This document shows positions 1-5,247 of a stretch of DNA of 9,469 bases, piece after piece. The first letter of the stretch is position 1, and each line of letters starts with the position of its first letter. The stretch comes from Candidatus Peregrinibacteria bacterium (GTDB taxonomy: Bacteria; Patescibacteriota; Gracilibacteria; UBA1369; LOWO2-01-FULL-3): the NCBI GenBank assembly GCA_014728975.1, contig WJKQ01000097.1:1-9469 (forward strand), in the 5' to 3' direction. The translations under genes and the position numbers were made by a program. The notes beneath the pieces were generated by a model. That model was not told the origin of the DNA, searched no databases, and saw nothing but the letters and a program-made list of their open reading frames with translations.

Positions 1-624
1 AATGAGAGCAATAGTCGCGACTCCAACCTGTGATTCAGGATTTTCATGAACTCCCGGATGGATGCTCAGAACAAAAATCGTAATTCCTGCGATAAAACTG
101 ACTCCACTGCTGAGTCCTCCAATTCCGTCAATAAGATTCATTGTATTTAATATAACCATCACCCATATAATTGTAAAAATCGCACCCCATATCGGTATTC
201 CTTTCCAAATGATAGTTGTAAAGTCAATTGTTCCAATCATAGGAATATTTATTGAAAGAATTCCGATTCCGAAAAAAACAAGAAACAAACACGCCAAAAA
301 CTGCACAAATAAACGTATAAAAGGGCTAATCCCATAAAGATCGTCCAAGAAACCGATCAAAACTATTAAAACACCGCCGGTAAGAAGCCCGATAAGCTCT
401 TTATCTATCGGAACAAAAGCCAAAGCAGAAATAACAAAAGCCGTAAAGATTACAAGCCCTCCATAATAAGGTATTGGTTTTCTTTTAAGTCCATATTTGG
501 CGGGACGATCTACCAGACCCACCTTTGGAAAAATTTCAAGCGCAATCAAAATCAAAATAAGCGACAATATAAAAATAAATGTAGCCGGTTGTAAATATTG
601 ACTTATCAAATTTAATAAATTCAT
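1..624 (-). CDS. WecA/TagO-type undecaprenyl-phosphate sugar-1-phosphate transferase, N-terminal part (cut by left edge)
   Basis: Only the first 208 residues are in the window. The family transfers a sugar-1-phosphate, typically GlcNAc-1-P, from a UDP-sugar to a polyprenyl phosphate at the cytoplasmic membrane, starting teichoic-acid, O-antigen or other envelope polymers. Seen here: an N-terminal hydrophobic helix (about 13-30), then VDRPAKYGLKRKPIPYYGG (38-56), which is the WecA/TagO version of the substrate loop rather than the MraY version; FLDD (92-95), the metal-binding Asp pair; and NLIDGIGGL (163-171). Hydrophobic stretches between these motifs look like membrane helices. The second Asp of the usual N-x-x-D-G-x-D-G-L motif is Gly169 here. 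The His-rich loop expected further on lies outside the window. ATG at 624 is chosen because the other nearby ATG (629) meets a stop at once. It follows truB by 23 bases and is probably the last visible gene of the operon. Family call is firm; the exact sugar is unknown. Confidence 0.88.
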   Translation of the reverse strand, partial: MNLLNLISQYLQPATFIFILSLILILIALEIFPKVGLVDRPAKYGLKRKPIPYYGGLVIFTAFVISALAFVPIDKELIGLLTGGVLIVLIGFLDDLYGISPFIRLFVQFLACLFLVFFGIGILSINIPMIGTIDFTTIIWKGIPIWGAIFTIIWVMVILNTMNLIDGIGGLSSGVSFIAGITIFVLSIHPGVHENPESQVGVATIALI

Positions 625-647
625 AGCATAGTGATCTTAACAAAAAA

Positions 648-1508
648 TTACCTTCTAATCATCTTTCTGTATTTCACGCCACTATCTGAATTCTCTAAAA
701 CACCAACAAGTTTTCCTTTATAAAAAGCCATAACAAAATCTTCTTGTTCAATTTTTTTATTCTTAAGAATATTTCCATTCGACAACCCGTAAAATTCCTC
801 ATTGTTAAGTTTCCAAACAACAAAATTCTTCGCCGCCTCTTCCAAAGAAATTAAATATTGATCAATTTTTTTATCCAAATTTTTTAATTTCACAGTATCA
901 GCTACCGAGAAATTCCCTACTTTAATTCTCCTCAAATTTTCAACATAAGCTCCACAATTTAATCTCTGTCCCAAATCATGGACTAATGACCGTACATAAG
1001 TCCCCGAACCACACTTAATTCTAAAAGAAACTTTTGGCCATTTGAAATCGATTATGTCAAAAATTTCCAATTTCACTTTTCGAGCTTTAAGCTCTACTTT
1101 TTCACCTTTTCTGGCTGATTCGTAAGCACGCCTTCCTTTAATTTTCAAAGCGGAAAACTTTGGCGGCATCTGATAAAATTCTCCAATAAAATACTTCTTA
1201 ATAGCGTCCTCCAAATCATTTTTTTCAAAAACCGCATCAGCGTTAACCTTTTCAATTTTTCCCTCAGCATCATAAGTATCAGAAACAAATCCAAAAACGG
1301 CAGAAACTTCATATTCCTTATCACTGCCGATAAAAAACTCCAATAATTTGGTACCCTCTCCAACTGCGACCAACAAAAGTCCTGTTGCAAGCGGATCAAG
1401 AGTTCCCGCATGCCCGACTTTTTTTTCTCCTGCTATTCTCCTGACCTCCCTGACCACGTCAAAAGAAGTCATTCCCTTATCCTTATCAATAAGCAAAAAA
1501 CCATTCAT
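648..1508 (-). CDS. truB: tRNA pseudouridine(55) synthase TruB
   Basis: TruB converts uridine 55 in the T-loop of most tRNAs to pseudouridine. The 286-residue protein has the normal length and motif order. Seen: the catalytic motif GHAGTLDPLATG (32-43) with nucleophile Asp38; EYEVSAVFGFVSDTYDAEG (65-83); QMPPKFSALK (113-122) followed by GRRAYESARKG (125-135); and CGSGTYVRSLVHDLG (166-180), the conserved second half of the active site. Residues from about 215 to the end resemble the small C-terminal PUA-like RNA-binding domain. The ATG at 1508 begins MNGFLLIDKDKGMTS, the standard TruB N-terminus. It starts 10 bases after the Mur ligase stop, so the two are almost certainly co-transcribed. The upstream sequence TAATTTTGACTTT contains no Shine-Dalgarno sequence. 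Confidence 0.97.
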   Translation of the reverse strand: MNGFLLIDKDKGMTSFDVVREVRRIAGEKKVGHAGTLDPLATGLLLVAVGEGTKLLEFFIGSDKEYEVSAVFGFVSDTYDAEGKIEKVNADAVFEKNDLEDAIKKYFIGEFYQMPPKFSALKIKGRRAYESARKGEKVELKARKVKLEIFDIIDFKWPKVSFRIKCGSGTYVRSLVHDLGQRLNCGAYVENLRRIKVGNFSVADTVKLKNLDKKIDQYLISLEEAAKNFVVWKLNNEEFYGLSNGNILKNKKIEQEDFVMAFYKGKLVGVLENSDSGVKYRKMIRR

Positions 1509-1518
1509 AAAGTCAAAA

Positions 1519-2868
1519 TTACGACTTCATACAAACATTAGGCCGCTTTTCCCATTCATCAGGATAAATTTCGACCTCCACCTCCCGATCCAGTAGCTCT
1601 TCTATTACTTTTTTATCATTCCACGGAATTTTTCTGCCGCCAATCATCATAACTTCCTCCGCTCCTTTTCCGGCAACTACAACACAATCGTTCTCCTCTG
1701 CTCTTGTCAAAACCAGTCTTATTGCCTCCCTCCGGTCGGGTATTTTCCAGAAATTATAGCCTTCTTTCCTCGGAACACCCTCGGCAATCTGCTCAATAAT
1801 CTCCCATTCACCTTCTTCATAAGGATCATCGTTGGTTAAAACAATATAATCCGCAATCTCATTGGCAACTTCTCCCATTTTAGGCCGCTTTGACTTGTCC
1901 CGGCCTCCTCCCGTTGCACCAAAAACAGCAAAAAGAGTCCCGGAAGTCAGCTTCCTGTACATCGAAAGCACACTTTCAAGAGAATCCGCGGCATGAGCGT
2001 AATCCACAATTATACTATATTTTTGGCCTCTATCCACATGCTCATAACGACCAGCTATTGTCGCGCTTTTCTCAAGGCCCTTTTTGATAATTTCCAGAGG
2101 AACCTGTAAAGCAACCCCCGCAGCAGCCGCAGCCAGAGAATTATAAACGTTAAACTCTCCCGGAAGTTTTAATTCAATTGGAATTGCATTGTTTGGAATA
2201 TGCAAAATGAAATGTGATCCTTCGGGACTTTTTTCAAGTTTTTCGGCATACACGGTTGCGGACTTGAGTCCGTAACTTATTTTCCTGTCAGCAACAAATT
2301 GATTAAAAAAACTGTAATACCTATCATCGGCATTAATAATTGTAACTTTTGGAATCCCAAATTTTCTTTTTCCTTTCGAAACCTTCTCAAAAAGCTTTCC
2401 TTTTGCGTTAAGATATGAATTAAAACTGCCATGATATTCGATATGATCCCTGGTAACATTTGTAATAACAGCAACATCAAAATTTACCCCAAGAACTCTT
2501 GATTGCGTAATAGCGTGTGAACTTACCTCCAAAACTGCATATTTACAATTCTTTTTAACCATTCTGCGAAGTAGCTTCTGCAGTTGAAAAGGACTCATGG
2601 TAGTTTGCTTTGAAACATTAGCCCACCTATTATTTTTTATTTGATAATTTACGGTGGAAGCCATCCCAGCCTCGTATCCGGCTGTATTTAAAATATTCGT
2701 GATCAAATTTACAGTCGTGGTTTTCCCGTTGGTTCCGGTAACTCCCACTACAATCATCTTATCCGCGGGAAAAAAATACATAAGAGCCGCAACAACACCT
2801 TTTAATTTGTGATAAAGAAGCCTCAAAGGATGAGTATCCGGAATAATTTTACGCAAAAAATTCAGCAT
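1519..2868 (-). CDS. murE: MurE-type Mur ligase (UDP-MurNAc-tripeptide synthetase-like) lacking the usual N-terminal domain
   Basis: Mur ligases add amino acids to the peptidoglycan stem using ATP; MurE adds the third residue. Seen in 449 residues: P-loop GTNGKTT (45-51), EVSSHA (114-119), TNVTRDHIEYHGS (136-148), AKGKLF (155-160) around the expected carbamylated Lys, GEFNVYNSLAA (237-247), GRYEHV (273-278), DYAH (289-292), GGRDKSKRP (321-329) and GKGAEE (400-405). EVSSHA and the RDH..YHG block are typical of MurE rather than MurC, MurD or MurF. Two oddities: the P-loop lies only about 45 residues in, whereas classical MurE has a UDP-binding domain of roughly 90-100 residues before it; and the DNPR motif that recognises meso-diaminopimelate in E. 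coli aligns with DDPY (347-350). The third stem residue therefore cannot be stated. A short acidic tail follows residue 428. It lies 15 bases after the riboflavin kinase stop and 10 before truB, in one operon. Role in peptidoglycan synthesis is likely; another Mur-ligase substrate is possible. Confidence 0.88.
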   Translation of the reverse strand: MLNFLRKIIPDTHPLRLLYHKLKGVVAALMYFFPADKMIVVGVTGTNGKTTTVNLITNILNTAGYEAGMASTVNYQIKNNRWANVSKQTTMSPFQLQKLLRRMVKKNCKYAVLEVSSHAITQSRVLGVNFDVAVITNVTRDHIEYHGSFNSYLNAKGKLFEKVSKGKRKFGIPKVTIINADDRYYSFFNQFVADRKISYGLKSATVYAEKLEKSPEGSHFILHIPNNAIPIELKLPGEFNVYNSLAAAAAGVALQVPLEIIKKGLEKSATIAGRYEHVDRGQKYSIIVDYAHAADSLESVLSMYRKLTSGTLFAVFGATGGGRDKSKRPKMGEVANEIADYIVLTNDDPYEEGEWEIIEQIAEGVPRKEGYNFWKIPDRREAIRLVLTRAEENDCVVVAGKGAEEVMMIGGRKIPWNDKKVIEELLDREVEVEIYPDEWEKRPNVCMKS

Positions 2869-2883
2869 GTGTTTTTTCTATTA

Positions 2884-3249
2884 CTAATCAAGATTATACA
2901 TATTTTTAATAAATTCCACATCTTTAGAAATATTTTTTTTTAATGTTTTCAAATCATCAAATTTTTTTGTATCGCGGATCTTTTTTAACAGTTCAACTTT
3001 AATATGAGTTCCGGGTTTTATCTCTTCATTAAAATCTATCAAATAAGATTCACACACAGCTTCACCGTCATCAAATGTCAGGCCCCTGCCTATATGAACA
3101 GCCGATACATATCCCTTTCCGTTAAAATACACTTTTCCTGCAAAAATACCGCTAAGCTCTTCCTCATACAAAATATTTACTGTCGGAAATCCGATTTTTC
3201 TACCCAGACCTTTACCTTTTACGACTTTTCCGGAAATTACTTTAATCAT
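2884..3249 (-). CDS. ribF: Stand-alone riboflavin kinase (kinase domain of RibF only)
   Basis: The enzyme phosphorylates riboflavin to FMN. The protein is 121 residues and corresponds to the C-terminal half of bacterial RibF. Seen: GKVVKGKGLGRKIGFPTVN (7-25), the flavokinase glycine-rich loop with the PTxN motif; HIGRGLTFDDGEAVCES (52-68), with Glu67 of ESYLIDF (67-73) at the usual catalytic-base position; then LLKKIRDTKKFDDLKTLKKNISKD (two parts, 87-96 and 97-110), matching the normal ending of the fold. The N-terminal FMN adenylyltransferase domain of the usual bifunctional protein (about 180 residues) is absent, and the upstream sequence belongs to a divergent gene, so this is a complete short protein and not a fragment. 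FAD synthesis must be handled elsewhere or FAD imported (inference). It appears to be the first gene of the minus-strand operon. In many bacteria ribF neighbours truB; here the Mur ligase sits between them. Confidence 0.9.
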   Translation of the reverse strand: MIKVISGKVVKGKGLGRKIGFPTVNILYEEELSGIFAGKVYFNGKGYVSAVHIGRGLTFDDGEAVCESYLIDFNEEIKPGTHIKVELLKKIRDTKKFDDLKTLKKNISKDVEFIKNMYNLD

Positions 3250-3255
3250 GGCTTT

Positions 3256-3284
3256 ATATTACAAATACTTTGCGAAAAATGAAA
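3256..3284 (-). promoter_or_regulatory. Weak candidate promoter for the riboflavin kinase operon
   Basis: On the minus strand a TAATAT hexamer (3261-3256) lies six bases before the kinase ATG at 3249. The hexamer 17 bases upstream of it (3284-3279, TTTCAT) is a poor -35 match. If this -10 is used, the transcript would start at or near the ATG and be leaderless. The gap to the divergent ligase gene is only 29 bases, so the promoter must lie here or inside that gene. An overlapping TATATT on the plus strand (3255-3260) could serve the ligase gene, but no good -35 accompanies it. Confidence 0.3.
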
Positions 3285-4547
3285 CTAACACGTAAAATTT
3301 TGGAGATGAAATATACAAAAATATTATTATTTACAACAGTATTTTTCCTTCAGGCGTATCTTTTAAGATTTTCAATCGGTCCTTATCCCTCAAACCTGCA
3401 GGAAATACTTATAGGAATTACATTTTTGGTCTTTTTGATCGAATCTTTGAAAGAAAAAAATCTGATACAAAAAATTAAAAAAACAAGAAATCATTGGATA
3501 ATTCTGTCTTTTATCGGACTAACGATACTTTCCATAATTCTGGTACCGATCAAAGAAAACCTGGATTTAATAAGACATCTTAAATTTTTATTTTTTGCAG
3601 TCGTACTTGGATTTATATTTTTGGAAACATTTAAAAGCAGCAAAGAAAGAAAAAAAGCAATTAAAATCGCGGGCCTCGGCGCCATAACATTTGGAATATT
3701 CTCTGCAGTCTACAACCTTTTAGGATATAACGTCGCGCACGATCTTCGCCTCCTCGGCCCGCTGGATGCCGCAGTTTATCTGGCATATTACCTCACACCA
3801 TTCTTTCTCTTTTTTACAATACAATTTTTCGAAAATCCAAAAAACAAGGAAAACTTCGTTTGTTCAATAATACTTTTAATGCTGATTTTTCTAACCCGCT
3901 CCATGGGAGCAATTGGCGGAGCATTTTTGGTAATTTTCCTCTATTTAACAATAAGAAACTGGAAAAAAATCCTGAGAAACAAAAAAGCTAAAGTCATACT
4001 CACAATAACAGCAATTCTATTAATCGGAGCAGTTTTTTACTCAAAAATACTTCCGACAATAACAACACCTTACTCAAGCCTTGATGAGAGAGGAGAAATA
4101 TGGCAAACCTCGGCATATCTCCTGGAAAAACCGAAAAATCTCTTTTTTGGAGTCGGATACGGACAATTTGAATATCACTACATTCAAAACGTAGATAATA
4201 TTCTGGGTAGAGAACCCCTGGACTATAACGTAATACAGCCGCACAATATATTTCTGCTCTTTATTTTTCATTACGGGATTCTCGGACTGGCTTTTATCAC
4301 CTTCTGCATTTATAAAACAATCCGAAAAATCACAAAATTGAAACACAAAAAGCTAAAAATTGAACAAATTTCATTATTTATACTTCTCTATTTCTTCATA
4401 CACGGCCTGATAGATACCCCATTCTATAAAAACGACCTGATGATTTTGCTAATAATATTTTTAGAAATGGGGCTAACAAAAAAAGAGAAAATCATTTCAA
4501 ACCTGAAACCAAATCCAAAAGAGCATAATACGGATCTTCAGCTTTAG
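3279..4547 (+). CDS. O-antigen ligase/polymerase family membrane protein (WaaL/Wzy-like)
   Basis: Proteins of this family polymerise or ligate lipid-linked glycans on the outer face of the cytoplasmic membrane. The 422-residue protein is strongly hydrophobic, with about ten or more likely membrane helices (for example about 13-31, 41-55, 72-90, 100-116, 166-184, 193-225, 238-254, 322-346 and 364-398). The diagnostic part is the loop with SSLDERGEIWQTSAYLLE (266-283), then GVGYGQFEYHY (291-301) and PHNIFLLFIFHYGILGL (321-337), the classical conserved His-Asn segment at the end of the periplasmic loop in this family. Three starts are possible: TTG 3270, ATG 3279 and ATG 3306; I chose 3279. GGAG directly touches ATG 3306 with no spacer and is unlikely to act as a ribosome site. 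It diverges from the riboflavin kinase operon, and its last 56 bases overlap tpiA tail to tail. The nearby WecA-like enzyme suggests surface polysaccharide assembly; whether it is ligase or polymerase cannot be told. Confidence 0.85.
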   Translation: MKLTRKILEMKYTKILLFTTVFFLQAYLLRFSIGPYPSNLQEILIGITFLVFLIESLKEKNLIQKIKKTRNHWIILSFIGLTILSIILVPIKENLDLIRHLKFLFFAVVLGFIFLETFKSSKERKKAIKIAGLGAITFGIFSAVYNLLGYNVAHDLRLLGPLDAAVYLAYYLTPFFLFFTIQFFENPKNKENFVCSIILLMLIFLTRSMGAIGGAFLVIFLYLTIRNWKKILRNKKAKVILTITAILLIGAVFYSKILPTITTPYSSLDERGEIWQTSAYLLEKPKNLFFGVGYGQFEYHYIQNVDNILGREPLDYNVIQPHNIFLLFIFHYGILGLAFITFCIYKTIRKITKLKHKKLKIEQISLFILLYFFIHGLIDTPFYKNDLMILLIIFLEMGLTKKEKIISNLKPNPKEHNTDLQL

Positions 4548-5151
4548 TGATACCCGAAGCCAACAGAACCCCGGCCGCACCCAACGATAAAGCTATTTTT
4601 ACATCCTCGGCACTTTTAACACCCGCCCCAACCAATACTCTGTTTTCCCCTACAAGCCTGACAGCATTTTCCACGATCTCAGGCTCGGCTTTGGAAACGG
4701 AAATATCCCCTCCAATAAGTTCAGGAGGTTCCACCGCAACAAGATCTGGATTAAACGAAGCAACTTTCTCAGCCTGTTCAGCGGTATCCGCACAGACTAT
4801 TACAAAAAGCCCCGCTTCACGAGATCTCTCCACAGTTTCTCTCAACGTTTCATATTCTACAGGATATTCAGCGTGATTAAGCAAAGTTCCATAAGCACCC
4901 AGACCTTTAACCGCGTAAGGCATAATACGCCCCGTATAACTACCGAAGCCCACAGGATCAACATGCTGGGAAAACACAGGCAGATTTACCGACTCGGAAA
5001 CTTTCTGTAGATCCAGCGCATTAACAGCTATGGCTATACTCGCACCCGTCTCCTCAGCTATTTTCTCATGAATTTTCGCAAGCTTTAAAGCACGCTCACC
5101 TGTGGCCTGCTCGTAAAGTTTAAAATTTACTAATATTAATGGCAGTTTCAT
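4492..5151 (-). CDS. tpiA: Triosephosphate isomerase, archaeal type
   Basis: The enzyme interconverts dihydroxyacetone phosphate and glyceraldehyde 3-phosphate in glycolysis and gluconeogenesis, in the cytoplasm. At 219 residues it is shorter than the roughly 250-residue bacterial and eukaryotic enzymes and matches the archaeal tetrameric type, as known from Pyrococcus. Seen: NFK with catalytic Lys11 (9-11), SQHVDP (61-66), GTLLNHAEYP (88-97) with catalytic His93, VAVEPPELIGG (138-148) with catalytic Glu141, GAGV (175-178) and GVLLASGITKAEDP (194-207) for phosphate binding, ending with LVSGLK. All three catalytic residues are present. The stop is TGA. The gene is richer in G+C than its neighbours (31 of 60 bases in 4621-4680 by hand count, against 18 of 60 in 3961-4020), which together with the archaeal type hints at horizontal transfer. 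It has its own promoter, divergent from the giant gene, and no Shine-Dalgarno sequence. Confidence 0.95.
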   Translation of the reverse strand: MKLPLILVNFKLYEQATGERALKLAKIHEKIAEETGASIAIAVNALDLQKVSESVNLPVFSQHVDPVGFGSYTGRIMPYAVKGLGAYGTLLNHAEYPVEYETLRETVERSREAGLFVIVCADTAEQAEKVASFNPDLVAVEPPELIGGDISVSKAEPEIVENAVRLVGENRVLVGAGVKSAEDVKIALSLGAAGVLLASGITKAEDPYYALLDLVSGLK

Positions 5152-5169
5152 GTTTTAAAATATACAAAA

Positions 5170-5198
5170 TTTATAATTCTAAATAAATTGACGCTCAA
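5170..5198 (-). promoter_or_regulatory. Sigma70-type promoter for tpiA
   Basis: On the minus strand the -35 box TTGAGC (5198-5193) is followed by exactly 17 bases and the -10 box TATAAA (5175-5170). The expected start is near 5163, giving a leader of about 12 bases before the ATG at 5151, too short for a normal ribosome binding site. Both hexamers differ from consensus, TATAAA at one position and TTGAGC at two. It shares base 5193 with the -35 box of the divergent promoter. Confidence 0.55.
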
Positions 5199-5216
5199 GG
5201 CAATTTTTGATATAAT
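5188..5216 (+). promoter_or_regulatory. Strong sigma70-type promoter for the giant gene (extended -10)
   Basis: TTGACG (5188-5193), a 17-base spacer, then a perfect TATAAT (5211-5216) preceded by TG one base upstream (5208-5209, the extended -10). The predicted start is near A5223, leaving an A-rich leader of about 25 bases with no G before the ATG at 5248. This is the best promoter match in the window and suggests the large gene is well expressed under the housekeeping sigma factor (inference). Confidence 0.8.
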
Positions 5217-5247
5217 ATTATAATAAATTAAAATAAAAACAAAAACA

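Noticed and set aside
62..337. Plus-strand open frame rich in Ile and Pro
   Set aside because: It lies antisense to the WecA-like gene, whose motifs are clear, and has no family resemblance.
3302..3308. GGAG before ATG 3306 as the true ligase start
   Set aside because: The purine motif touches the ATG with no spacing, and ATG 3279 gives a plausible basic N-terminus before the first membrane helix; the start remains uncertain.
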